Source: Candidatus Ectomicrobium neotermitis (GTDB taxonomy: Bacteria > Elusimicrobiota > Endomicrobiia > Endomicrobiales > Endomicrobiaceae). From it: DNA of 33,647 bases. The translations under genes and the position numbers were made by a program. The stretch covers positions 1 through 33,647 of the forward strand of contig JAITBH010000119.1 in assembly GCA_031283745.1 (NCBI GenBank), in the 5' to 3' direction. Shown here in pieces: positions 24,425 to 31,992 of this stretch. The first letter of the stretch is position 1. Each line of letters opens with the position of its first letter. The notes below the pieces were generated by a model, which saw only the letters and a program-made list of their open reading frames with translations, was not told the DNA's origin and made no database searches.

Positions 24425-24637
24425 ATGGAAAAGAAAGTATTTGCAGTTGATGGTATGTCTTGCCAGCATTGTGTTGATGCCATAACAAAAGCAGTCAAGA
24501 GTTTAGACGGAGTTAAAAGTGTAGAGGTGAGCTTGAAAGCTAAAAAAGCTGATGTTGAGTTTGACCCATCAAAAACCTCCCCGTCAGCAATAATAACCGC
24601 TATCGAGGATCAAGGTTTTGACGCTAAGTCGGCTTAA
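24425..24637 (+). CDS. copZ: CopZ-like copper chaperone
   Basis: A small cytoplasmic HMA protein of 70 residues. It has VDGMSCQHCVDAIT with Cys13 and Cys16, then the beta-alpha-beta core ending AIITAIEDQGFDAKSA. Such chaperones deliver Cu(I) to the N-terminal domain of CopA-type ATPases. The start has AAGGAGG six bases or so upstream. The following gene begins 13 bases after its stop, using a ribosome site overlapping that stop. Confidence 0.93.
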   Translation: MEKKVFAVDGMSCQHCVDAITKAVKSLDGVKSVEVSLKAKKADVEFDPSKTSPSAIITAIEDQGFDAKSA

Positions 24638-24650
24638 AAGGAGGCAGCAA

Positions 24651-25079
24651 GTGTCTAAGGTTTTTGCTTTTTTGATTTTTAGCCTTTTCTTAGTTTCGTC
24701 GGCATTTGCAGCACAAGGGGACATCATTATTTCCGCAAGTGATATTTCCCCTACAGCAAAGTTTTATTCATCAGATATTGACGGAATTTCCGTCGAGGTC
24801 TTAGCCGTCAAAGCTTCCGATGGCTCCATAAGAACAGCCTTCAATGCTTGCCAAGTGTGTTATGGCTCAGGTGCAGGATATTACAGGCAGTCGGGCGCTG
24901 TTTTGATTTGCCAAAACTGCGGAAACCGTTTTAGGACAGACCAGATCGAGAAGTTTAAGGGAGGGTGCAATCCGATACCGATCACGGCAAAGGATAAACT
25001 TTCTAAAGATGGACAGATTATTATCTCAAGAGAGTTTTTGAGCCAGTCAAAAAAATACTTCTCTTATAGACGCAGATAA
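24651..25079 (+). CDS. Exported DUF2318 (FtrD-like) metal-binding protein
   Basis: A protein of 142 residues with a cleavable signal peptide (VFAFLIFSLFLVSSAFA, cut before AQGD). The mature part is the DUF2318 domain: ISPTAKFYSSDIDGISVEVL, VKASDGSIRTAFNACQVCYG, VLICQNCGNRF and GGCNPIPI. The two CxxC pairs plus one Cys are the expected metal or Fe-S ligands. Related domains occur in FtrABCD-type iron uptake and in copper operons; the exact cofactor is unsettled. I use GTG 24651: AAGGAGG ends six bases before it and it gives a clean signal peptide, whereas the frame upstream runs through copZ. It is soluble apart from the signal. Confidence 0.85.
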   Translation: MSKVFAFLIFSLFLVSSAFAAQGDIIISASDISPTAKFYSSDIDGISVEVLAVKASDGSIRTAFNACQVCYGSGAGYYRQSGAVLICQNCGNRFRTDQIEKFKGGCNPIPITAKDKLSKDGQIIISREFLSQSKKYFSYRRR

Positions 25080-25107
25080 GCCGCCCAATGGGCATAAAGG
25101 AAACAAA

Positions 25108-27360
25108 ATGACAAACCAGATATTAACAGTAGGAGGTATGACCTGTGCAGCTTGCTCTCAAAGGATAGAACGTGTTGTAAAAAAGCAGGCAGGCATAAAA
25201 CAGGCAGCCGTAAATTTGGCAAGTGAGAAACTTCTTGTGGAGTTTGACGAGCAGGTTATTTCTTTAGACGCAATAAAGAGCGCCGTGATAAAAATTGGAT
25301 ACACGATTATTGAAAAGTCTGAGGATTCTTTGGCTGATGAGAGGATAAGGAAACAAAAAGAAATTAAGACCCTTTGGACAAAATTTATTGTTACGGCAAT
25401 TTTTGCAATCCCGCTTTTATACATAGCTATGGTTCCGATGTTGATGTTAGATTGGCTCCACCTGCCTTTTCCTTCCTTCATTTCTCCGATGGAACACCCG
25501 CTTGCTTATGCAATAGCCGAGCTGCTTTTTGTCATACCAATAGTTGGTGTGGGCTATAAATTTTACACGGTAGGCTATAAGCTTTTGATAGCAAGGAGTC
25601 CGAATATGGATTCGCTCATCGCTTTAGGCACTTCCGCTGCTGTCCTTTATAGCGTCTATAACACTATAAACATCGCAATGGGGGATATTGAGGCGGTAGA
25701 TTCTCTTTATTTTGAAAGTGCGGGGGTTATCATTTGTTTGATTTTGCTTGGCAAGTCTCTGGAAGCACTTTCAAAGGGGAGAATGAACGATGCGATAAGA
25801 AAGCTCATGGGGCTTGCCCCAAAAACTGCAATCGTTTTTAGAGATTCCCAAGAAATAGAGGTCTCGATAAAAGATGTTTTAGTAGACGATATTGTTGTGG
25901 TTAAACCGGGCATGAAAATTCCTGTAGACGGAGAAATTGTCGAAGGTCAAACAGCCATAGACGAGTCGATGTTGACGGGAGAAAGTTTGCCTGTAGACAA
26001 AAAAGCGGGGGACAAGGTTTTTGGAGGGTCGATAAATGCCAATGGATACATAAAGTTCCGTGCTCAAAAAATTGGCTCAGCCACTGTGCTTGCCCAAATA
26101 ATCAAGCTTGTTGAGGAAGCACAAGGCTCAAAAGCCCCGATAGCTAAACTTGCCGACATCATTTCGGGCTATTTTGTCCCCATCGTTTGCTGTATCGCTT
26201 TGTTTTCAGGAGCGGCTTGGTATATCGCTGACAGGGATCTCAGCTTTTCGCTGACAATTTTTATATCCATTTTGGTTATTGCTTGCCCTTGTGCTTTGGG
26301 CTTAGCGACCCCTACCGCCATTATGGCTGCCTCGGGCAGAGGTGCTCAGCTGGGTATCTTGATAAAGGGCGGGGAAGCACTTGAGATGGCTCATAAAATC
26401 AATATCGCTGTATTCGATAAAACAGGAACCATCACTGAGGGCAAACCATCTTTAACCGATATAATTTGCGTCCCTCAAATATCCCGTCAATACCTTTTGC
26501 AAATGGCTGCATCAGCTGAAAAAGTTTCCCAACACCCTCTTGGCGAGGCAATCGTGGCAGCTGCCGCAAAAGAAAATATCGAGCTTTTTAATGTTGAAAG
26601 TTTTGAGTCGCTAAATGGGCTTGGCATAAAAGTTCGGATAAACTCAACGGATGTTTTTGTGGGCAATCGTAAGTTTATGGACGAGCTAAATGTGGACTTA
26701 AAGGATATGCAGGAGGCAGTAGATAGGTTGGCTACAGAAGGGAAAACTCCAATGTTTGCATCATTTAATAAAGAGCTTGCTGGGATAATTGCTGTTGCCG
26801 ACACAATAAAAAAGAGTGCCGCTGAGGCAGTAAAAAAGCTCAGCAAAATGGGAATTGAATCCGTGATGCTTACGGGAGACAATAAAAAAACCGCTGCAGC
26901 CATTGCGGCTCAAGCGGGTATCAATAAAGTGTTAGCTGAGATAATGCCTCAGGACAAATCTAATGAGATAAAAAAGTTGCAAAAAGAGGGCTACAAAACC
27001 GCTATGGTTGGAGACGGAATAAATGACGCGCCCGCACTTGCTCAAGCAGACATCGGAATTGCCATCGGCACGGGGACAGACATTGCTATGGAAACTGCAG
27101 ATATTGTGCTGATGAAAGGCGACCTGCGGGATGTTCCGATCGCAATAGAGCTAAGCAAAAAGATGATTCGCAATATAAAGCAAAACTTGTGCTGGGCTTT
27201 TGGATACAACATCGTCGGAATTCCTATTGCAGCAGGAGTTTTATACTTGTTTGGAGGGCCTTTGCTAAACCCTATCTTTGCCGCCGCTGCCATGAGTTTA
27301 AGCTCTGTGTCAGTTTTAACGAATGCTTTGAGGTTAAAGAGATTTAAGGGCAGCAAATGA
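25108..27360 (+). CDS. copA: Cu(I)-translocating P-type ATPase CopA
   Basis: P1B-1 ATPase that exports Cu(I) from the cytoplasm. It has 750 residues. One N-terminal HMA domain carries MTCAAC (Cys13, Cys16). The membrane metal site has ACPCALGLATP (Cys393 and Cys395), later WAFGYN, and MSLSSVSV in the last helix. CPC plus YN plus M-x-x-SS is the copper(I) signature. The phosphorylation motif is VFDKTGTITEG (Asp437), the actuator motif is MLTGESLP, the nucleotide-domain motif SQHPLGEA is present, and the hinge is VGDGINDAPALA. It follows the DUF2318 gene by 28 bases with AAAGGAAAC upstream, and overlaps the next gene in ATGA. Confidence 0.97.
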   Translation: MTNQILTVGGMTCAACSQRIERVVKKQAGIKQAAVNLASEKLLVEFDEQVISLDAIKSAVIKIGYTIIEKSEDSLADERIRKQKEIKTLWTKFIVTAIFAIPLLYIAMVPMLMLDWLHLPFPSFISPMEHPLAYAIAELLFVIPIVGVGYKFYTVGYKLLIARSPNMDSLIALGTSAAVLYSVYNTINIAMGDIEAVDSLYFESAGVIICLILLGKSLEALSKGRMNDAIRKLMGLAPKTAIVFRDSQEIEVSIKDVLVDDIVVVKPGMKIPVDGEIVEGQTAIDESMLTGESLPVDKKAGDKVFGGSINANGYIKFRAQKIGSATVLAQIIKLVEEAQGSKAPIAKLADIISGYFVPIVCCIALFSGAAWYIADRDLSFSLTIFISILVIACPCALGLATPTAIMAASGRGAQLGILIKGGEALEMAHKINIAVFDKTGTITEGKPSLTDIICVPQISRQYLLQMAASAEKVSQHPLGEAIVAAAAKENIELFNVESFESLNGLGIKVRINSTDVFVGNRKFMDELNVDLKDMQEAVDRLATEGKTPMFASFNKELAGIIAVADTIKKSAAEAVKKLSKMGIESVMLTGDNKKTAAAIAAQAGINKVLAEIMPQDKSNEIKKLQKEGYKTAMVGDGINDAPALAQADIGIAIGTGTDIAMETADIVLMKGDLRDVPIAIELSKKMIRNIKQNLCWAFGYNIVGIPIAAGVLYLFGGPLLNPIFAAAAMSLSSVSVLTNALRLKRFKGSK

Positions 27361-28049
27361 AGGATGTGATCTCAATTGATTTCATTAAAACCCCGACAGC
27401 CGACATAAAAAATCTTGCGGAACTAAAAAGGTATTGGGCAAAGATCAAAAATTTACTTGTGCAAAGGGAGCAGCATTTTGACAATGTCTGGAAAAACTCA
27501 AATGAAAAACAAATTTTTGCCGAACTTGCCTTCTGTCTTTTTACCCCTCAAAGCAAAGCAGTGTCATGCTGGGCGGTAGTTTTAGAGTTAGCACGTCAAA
27601 AAATGCTGTTTAGCTCATCGGCAGAGACAATTTCAGCAACAATTAAAAATGTCAGATTTCACCGCAACAAAGCAGCTTATCTCATCAAAGCAAGAGAGCT
27701 GTTTAGCGATAGCGGAAAGATAAAAATCAAAAGCCGACTGTCTGCTTTTAGCGATATTTACGAGCTTAGGGCTTGGCTGATAAAGAATGTTAAAGGAATT
27801 GGTTATAAAGAAGCGGGCCATTTTTTAAGAAATATCGGGCTTGGCAAAGATTTAGCGATACTTGACAGGCATATACTCAAAAACCTTGTGTTTTTTGGAG
27901 CCATAGACCAAATTCCCAAAAACCTTTCACCAAAAGAGTATGAAAAGATAGAAAAAAAGATGTTGGGTTTTGCCGCCGCGGCAAAAATCCCGATGTCCCA
28001 TATGGATATGATTTTATGGTGCAAAGAAAGCGGAGGAATTTTTAAGTAG
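27357..28049 (+). CDS. N-glycosylase/DNA lyase, Ogg type (8-oxoguanine repair)
   Basis: A helix-hairpin-helix DNA glycosylase of 230 residues, similar to the compact Ogg2 family found in Thermotoga and archaea. The HhH segment reads VKGIGYKEAGHFLRNIG with the catalytic Lys at 151. The catalytic Asp170 is in LAILDRHIL. The Lys-Asp spacing of 19 equals that between Lys249 and Asp268 of human OGG1. A [4Fe-4S] Cys cluster like that of MutY or Nth is absent, as expected for Ogg. Its start overlaps the copA stop by 4 bases, so it is probably translated together with the copper exporter. Confidence 0.88.
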   Translation: MKDVISIDFIKTPTADIKNLAELKRYWAKIKNLLVQREQHFDNVWKNSNEKQIFAELAFCLFTPQSKAVSCWAVVLELARQKMLFSSSAETISATIKNVRFHRNKAAYLIKARELFSDSGKIKIKSRLSAFSDIYELRAWLIKNVKGIGYKEAGHFLRNIGLGKDLAILDRHILKNLVFFGAIDQIPKNLSPKEYEKIEKKMLGFAAAAKIPMSHMDMILWCKESGGIFK

Positions 28050-28071
28050 AGCAATGTTTAGACGATAGCCT

Positions 28072-28102
28072 TTGTTAATATCGATGATCTTTTTTGTATA
28101 AT
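28072..28102 (+). promoter_or_regulatory. Candidate promoter upstream of the glnA leader
   Basis: A perfect TATAAT (28097-28102) is preceded by TTGTTA (28072-28077) with a 19-base spacer, longer than ideal. Transcription would start near 28109 and produce a leader of roughly 130 bases before glnA, which includes the hairpins at 28133-28183. The -35 call is uncertain; the -10 is convincing. Confidence 0.5.
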
Positions 28103-28132
28103 CGGCACAGCTTAACAACACCAACTATTCTT

Positions 28133-28148
28133 TGAGCAAAGGCGCTCA
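28133..28148 (+). promoter_or_regulatory. Candidate ANTAR-binding antiterminator hairpin in the glnA leader
   Basis: TGAGC (28133-28137) pairs perfectly with GCTCA (28144-28148) around the six-base loop AAAGGC. ANTAR-domain proteins recognise hairpins with hexanucleotide loops having A at position 1 and G at position 4; this loop fits both. Forming it removes GGCGCTCA from the 5' arm of the overlapping terminator (28138-28183), so the two folds are mutually exclusive. The known target usually has a second such hairpin upstream; I could not find one in 28103-28132. Confidence 0.55.
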
Positions 28149-28183
28149 TTAAAGACAAAATCTTTGATGAGCGTCTTTTTTTT
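28138..28183 (+). terminator. Intrinsic terminator (attenuator) in the glnA leader
   Basis: The 5' arm 28138-28155 pairs with 28161-28178 over 18 positions, with only two G-U wobbles, around the loop CAAAA. Eight T residues follow (28176-28183). It lies between the TATAAT promoter and the glnA ribosome site. It could terminate copA/ogg read-through, act as an attenuator for glnA, or both. After it, CAGGTT/AACCTG (28192-28220) can form another small hairpin just before the ribosome site. Confidence 0.85.
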
Positions 28184-28237
28184 ACATATTACAGGTTCAA
28201 AAAAGTTCATATGAAACCTGATAAAAAGGAGAGAAAA

Positions 28238-29572
28238 ATGAGTTACACAAAAGAACAAATTGTCCAGTTAGTTAAGGACAACGACGTAAAATTCATCAGA
28301 TTGCAGTTTACCGACATAGTCGGAACATTGAAGAATGTCGCCGTAACAGCAAGCCAGATTGAAAAAGCACTTAGCAACAAATGTATGTTTGACGGCTCGT
28401 CAATTGAGGGTTTTGTCCGCATCGAAGAGAGCGATATGTATCTCTATCCCGACTTAGATACATTCACAATTTTCCCTTGGAGGCCCCAGGAAGGCAAAGT
28501 TGCAAGACTTATTTGCGACATTTATACCCCAGACGGAAAACCTTTTGAGGGCTGTCCGCGCAATGCTCTAAAGAAAGTTATCAAGAGTGCTGCGGATTTG
28601 GGATTTTCATTAAATGTTGGACCCGAGTGCGAATTTTTCTTGTTCTTGCTTGACGATAATGGCAACCCGACAACCATCACTCACGATGATGCGGGATATT
28701 TTGACTTAGCACCCGTCGATATGGGCGAAAATGCAAGAAGAGATATTTGTTTGACGCTTGAAAGTATGGGCTTTGAAATAGAAGCTTCTCACCATGAGGT
28801 AGCACAGGGTCAGCACGAAATCGATTTTAAGTATAGCGACGCGCTAAGAACTGCCGACAATATCAACACTTTCAAGATGGTTGTAAAAATCATTGCTAAA
28901 AAGCACGGCTTGCACGCCACATTTATGCCAAAGCCTATAGCGGGGATAAATGGGTCAGGTATGCACACCAATATGTCTTTGTTTGACATTAAAGCGGGCA
29001 AAAATGCTTTTGATGATCCAAATGGCGAATACGGTATTTCTGAAACTGCATTCCATTATATTGGCGGATTGATAAAGAATATGAGGTCAATTGCTGCCGT
29101 AACAAATCCGACTGTCAATTCCTATAAAAGGTTAGTGCCGGGATATGAGGCGCCTGTGTATATCGCATGGTCTCCTCGTAACCGCAGCCCGCTTATAAGA
29201 ATTCCAGCAGCCAGAGGATCAAGCACAAGAACTGAACTCCGTTGCCCCGATCCTTCAGCAAATCCTTATTTGGCTTTAGCTGCATGTTTGTCGGCGGGTC
29301 TTGAAGGCATCAAAAACAAAATAAAGCCGCCGAAAGCTGTAGATCAGAATTTGTTCAAGATGTCTGCTGAGCAAAAGAAGGCGCTTGGAATAGGCGACTT
29401 GCCCGGAACTTTAAACGAAGCTCTGACAGAATTTCAAAACAGTGCTTTGATGAAAGCGACTTTTGGAACCCATGTTTTTGAACGTTATCTTGAGGCAAAA
29501 TATAAGGAATGGAATTCTTATAAAGCCACAGTTCATCAGTGGGAGCTTGACCAGTATTTGTCATTGTATTGA
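28238..29572 (+). CDS. glnA: Glutamine synthetase type I (GSI-alpha)
   Basis: ATP-dependent synthesis of glutamine from glutamate and ammonia; it supplies the amide nitrogen used by CarA, PurF and PyrG in this window. It has 444 residues, the short GSI-alpha length seen in Firmicutes. Motifs: the N-terminal RLQFTDIVGTLKNVAVT, FDGSSIEGFVRIEESDMYL, the metal site GPECEFFLF, HHEVAQGQHEIDF, KPIAGINGSGMHTNMSLF (ATP), NPTVNSYKRLVPGYEAPVY and RIPAARGSSTRTELRCPDP. The region where adenylylated enzymes have their Tyr site reads KKALGIGDLPGTLNEA, so regulation by adenylylation is unlikely. I start at ATG 28238 (AAAAAGGAGAG upstream) instead of ATG 28211, which lies within the leader hairpin. Confidence 0.97.
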   Translation: MSYTKEQIVQLVKDNDVKFIRLQFTDIVGTLKNVAVTASQIEKALSNKCMFDGSSIEGFVRIEESDMYLYPDLDTFTIFPWRPQEGKVARLICDIYTPDGKPFEGCPRNALKKVIKSAADLGFSLNVGPECEFFLFLLDDNGNPTTITHDDAGYFDLAPVDMGENARRDICLTLESMGFEIEASHHEVAQGQHEIDFKYSDALRTADNINTFKMVVKIIAKKHGLHATFMPKPIAGINGSGMHTNMSLFDIKAGKNAFDDPNGEYGISETAFHYIGGLIKNMRSIAAVTNPTVNSYKRLVPGYEAPVYIAWSPRNRSPLIRIPAARGSSTRTELRCPDPSANPYLALAACLSAGLEGIKNKIKPPKAVDQNLFKMSAEQKKALGIGDLPGTLNEALTEFQNSALMKATFGTHVFERYLEAKYKEWNSYKATVHQWELDQYLSLY

Positions 29573-29583
29573 TTGATTTTTAT

Positions 29584-29627
29584 CCGCCTCTCTTTGCAAA
29601 AAGCGGGGAGGGGCGGAAAAATTTTTT
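29584..29627 (+). terminator. Terminator-like hairpin between glnA and the ANTAR gene
   Basis: The 14-base arm 29584-29597 pairs fully with 29603-29616 (G-U pairs included) around AAAAA. The hairpin is followed by AAAAA and then six T residues (29622-29627). Because the A5 separates stem and T-run, termination may be partial. It would set the ratio of glnA to regulator transcripts. The ANTAR gene's ribosome site begins 2 bases after the T-run. Confidence 0.6.
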
Positions 29628-29639
29628 CAAGGAGAGAAA

Positions 29640-30224
29640 ATGTCGAAAGGAAAAATTATCTTAGCAGCGTCTAAAGAAATGGCAGCCTCATTAAAAAAGA
29701 AAATTGAGCCGATAAGTTTTCTGTTGCTTGACTGGTCATTTTCAGGAAATGAAACGATAAGAAAAACAACAACGCTTTTTCCCGACTTAGTTATTAGCGA
29801 TTACAGTTTGTCTGATATGACGGGCTTAGAACTTGCAAGATCAATAGAGGATCTGCGGATATGTCCCGTGATAATTCTTGCCTCACCAGAACAGACCGAA
29901 TACATTAACGACCTCAAAACCTCCAGCCTTGATATTTTCTGCGTTTCAAAACCAATAAATCCAATTGTCTTAAACCACACAATATCGCTCGCCATAAAAC
30001 TCACAAAAAGAATCCACGAATACGAGTATCAGATTAACAATCTCAAAAAGCAGCTTGACGACAGAAAAATTATCGAGAAAGCCAAAGGGATCCTTATGAA
30101 AAAGTTTAATCTGAGCGAAGAAGAGGCTTATAAAGAGATGAGATCAAAGTCTATGAACTCGTCAAAACCCATCGAAGAAATAGCAAAAACCATAATTGAT
30201 ATGTTCAAACTTTTCTCAAGTTAA
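29640..30224 (+). CDS. ANTAR-domain RNA-binding antiterminator with atypical receiver domain
   Basis: A protein of 194 residues. The N-terminal receiver-like domain (~1-120) keeps a candidate phospho-acceptor Asp54 (LVISDYSLSDMTG) and Lys104 (CVSKPI). It lacks the acidic pair expected at the end of the first strand, which here reads IILAASKEM. A coiled linker HEYEYQINNLKKQLDDR leads to a C-terminal ANTAR domain (~134-190), KIIEKAKGILMKKFNLSEEE, with the typical AYKEMRSKSM and IEEIAKTII. ANTAR proteins bind leader RNA hairpins and prevent termination. Its place just after glnA, with a matching hairpin in the glnA leader, suggests it controls glnA. Clostridial glnA loci with a downstream ANTAR protein are a precedent. 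RBS AAGGAGAG. Confidence 0.9.
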   Translation: MSKGKIILAASKEMAASLKKKIEPISFLLLDWSFSGNETIRKTTTLFPDLVISDYSLSDMTGLELARSIEDLRICPVIILASPEQTEYINDLKTSSLDIFCVSKPINPIVLNHTISLAIKLTKRIHEYEYQINNLKKQLDDRKIIEKAKGILMKKFNLSEEEAYKEMRSKSMNSSKPIEEIAKTIIDMFKLFSS

Positions 30225-30245
30225 ATTCAAAAAAGCGGGGTGCAT

Positions 30246-31607
30246 ATGGTTTCCTTAAAAAATCAAACAATTCCAGTCGATGCCGAAAAGATAGTGTTCC
30301 CGGGCCGCAGTCTGTGCAGATGTGAAGATGGGATAGCTTTGTTTACCGAAGGTTTGCTTGCAGGGGAGAAAGCAAAAGTTTTGGTGATAAAAGATAAAAA
30401 AAGTTTCAGGGAAGGAATTGTTAAAGAAATAACTAAAAGCTCAGATGAAAGAATTGAACCTGCCTGCCCTCTGTTTGGCAAATGCGGAGGATGTTCTTTT
30501 CAAAACACAAGCTATGCAAATCAAGCAAAACTCAAATATGAATATGTCTCTGAAGTCCTGCAAAACGTAGGCACACCGATAAAACCACTTTTAGAAAGCC
30601 CGCAAATTTGGCGATACAGAAACAAAATGGAGTTTAGTTTCTTTGAAAATGAGGGCAAGGTTGATATTGGGCTGCACCGCAAAGGGAGTTTTGACAGGTA
30701 TGTTTCGATAAATGACTGCCTGATAAGCGGGGAGCTTTTTTCAAAGGCAGTTAATGCGGTTAGAGATTATGCAAACCAAAAAGGGTTGAGTGCTTATAAC
30801 AATAAAACCCATGAAGGATTTTTGAGGCATTTAGTTTTACGGCAAGCACAAAACAACAATCAGTTTCTTATAAACATATCCACCGCACCAAGTTTGCCCG
30901 CCTATGACGATGTTGAGGGGATAATGAACGGGCTTGCCGATTGCCTAAAAGGTTTTGCGGACGGCATTTGCTGGACAAAAAACGGCAAAAAAGGCGATGC
31001 GGTTTCTAATGACGACATTTCCATTCTTTACGGTAAAGACGAGATCAGAGAAAAATTAAATATCGATGGGAAAGATTATTTTTTCAAAATATCTCCCGCC
31101 TCTTTTTTTCAAACTAACTCCAAAGGAACCGAGCTTCTTTACAATAGTGCATTGACATTGCTATCACCTAAGCAAAGCGATGTCTTGCTTGATTTATATT
31201 GCGGCACCGGCACAATATCCATATCGATGTCGCCTAAAGTAAAAAAAGTTATCGGTGTTGAAATAAGCCATCAGGCAGTAGACGATGCAAATGGGAATGC
31301 TGCTATAAACTCAATTTCTAACATTGATTTTGTCAGTGCATCAGCCCAAGATTGGGTGAAAGGCTTCAAGGAAAAGTTTGATGATGTTGTCCTCGACCCG
31401 CCCCGAGCAGGCTTAACAAATGAGGTAATAAGGTTTTTATTAACAACCCTTCCCGCCCAAATTCTCTATATTTCATGCAATCCATCAACTCTCTCAAGGG
31501 ACTTAATTTTGCTCAAAGATAGCTATGAAATAGAGACAATTATCCCAATCGATATGTTTCCTCAAACCTATCACATAGAAACCATCACCCTTTTAAAAAT
31601 CCGCTAA
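30246..31607 (+). CDS. 23S rRNA (uracil-5-)-methyltransferase, RlmD/RumA family
   Basis: SAM-dependent m5U methyltransferase of rRNA (COG2265). It has 453 residues. An N-terminal TRAM-type domain is followed by the Fe-S cluster motif CPLFGKCGGCSFQN with a later Cys in INDCLIS. The substrate-binding part follows, then the Rossmann domain with DLYCGTGTISISM (SAM), VVLDPPRAGL, and the catalytic-Cys motif YISCNPSTLSRDL, ending in DMFPQTYHIETITLL. Family assignment is secure; RlmD, RlmCD or TrmA-like target specificity cannot be read by eye. Three in-frame starts lie close together; ATG 30246 has GGGG five bases upstream and is preferred over GTG 30240. Confidence 0.9.
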   Translation: MVSLKNQTIPVDAEKIVFPGRSLCRCEDGIALFTEGLLAGEKAKVLVIKDKKSFREGIVKEITKSSDERIEPACPLFGKCGGCSFQNTSYANQAKLKYEYVSEVLQNVGTPIKPLLESPQIWRYRNKMEFSFFENEGKVDIGLHRKGSFDRYVSINDCLISGELFSKAVNAVRDYANQKGLSAYNNKTHEGFLRHLVLRQAQNNNQFLINISTAPSLPAYDDVEGIMNGLADCLKGFADGICWTKNGKKGDAVSNDDISILYGKDEIREKLNIDGKDYFFKISPASFFQTNSKGTELLYNSALTLLSPKQSDVLLDLYCGTGTISISMSPKVKKVIGVEISHQAVDDANGNAAINSISNIDFVSASAQDWVKGFKEKFDDVVLDPPRAGLTNEVIRFLLTTLPAQILYISCNPSTLSRDLILLKDSYEIETIIPIDMFPQTYHIETITLLKIR

Positions 31608-31710
31608 AAACCTGTTTGGAAAGTTCTCTCTTTTTAAGTAGTATTCAAATTCAAAAAGCTGTTTGAGATAGTATATGAACAGCAAACAAAACAGCAAAAA
31701 GGAGGAAATT

Positions 31711-31953
31711 ATGCCAGCTGAAATCAAGTATGAAATTATCAAGAAAATTGGTGTCCTTTCTGAAACAAAAAGTGGGTGGAGAAAGGAAGTTAATGTTATT
31801 AAGTGGTTTGGTAACAACAGGGAAAATGAACCAAAGTTTGATATTCGCGACTGGGCTCCCGACGGATTGAAAATGGGAAAAGGTATCACTCTAAACAAAA
31901 ATGAGGCAGCTAAGCTTGCAGAAATGTTGATCAAAGCAAAAGAGGAACTTTAA
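31711..31953 (+). CDS. YdbC/PC4-like small nucleic-acid-binding protein
   Basis: A protein of 80 residues. It fits the YdbC (PC4-like) family: KYEIIKKIGVLSETKSGWRK, EVNVIKWFGN, KFDIRDWAPDGLKMGKGITL, then a C-terminal helix NEAAKLAEMLIKA. Relatives such as Lactococcus YdbC bind single-stranded DNA as dimers with a whirly/PC4-like fold; here the function is inferred from sequence resemblance. The start at ATG 31711 is set by AAAAAGGAGG five bases upstream; the frame is open further left but has no ribosome site. The ~100-base gap upstream contains CTGTT/AACAG inverted repeats and an AT-rich stretch, where a promoter could lie but none is convincing. Confidence 0.8.
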   Translation: MPAEIKYEIIKKIGVLSETKSGWRKEVNVIKWFGNNRENEPKFDIRDWAPDGLKMGKGITLNKNEAAKLAEMLIKAKEEL

Positions 31954-31992
31954 GCCGCCGTGATAAATGCAAAACTAAAAAAGGGAGGAAGA

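Noticed and set aside
28103..28132. Second (upstream) ANTAR hexaloop hairpin
   Set aside because: Checking six-base loops through this stretch gave no stem of three or more pairs with A1 and G4.
28206..28215. TTCATATGAA palindrome as an operator
   Set aside because: A single 10-bp AT-rich palindrome in the glnA leader is too weak for a claim; it lies in the loop of a small hairpin and may be chance.
31608..31710. Promoter before the YdbC-like gene
   Set aside because: TAGTAT and TATATG are present, but no -35 with acceptable spacing; not listed as a feature.
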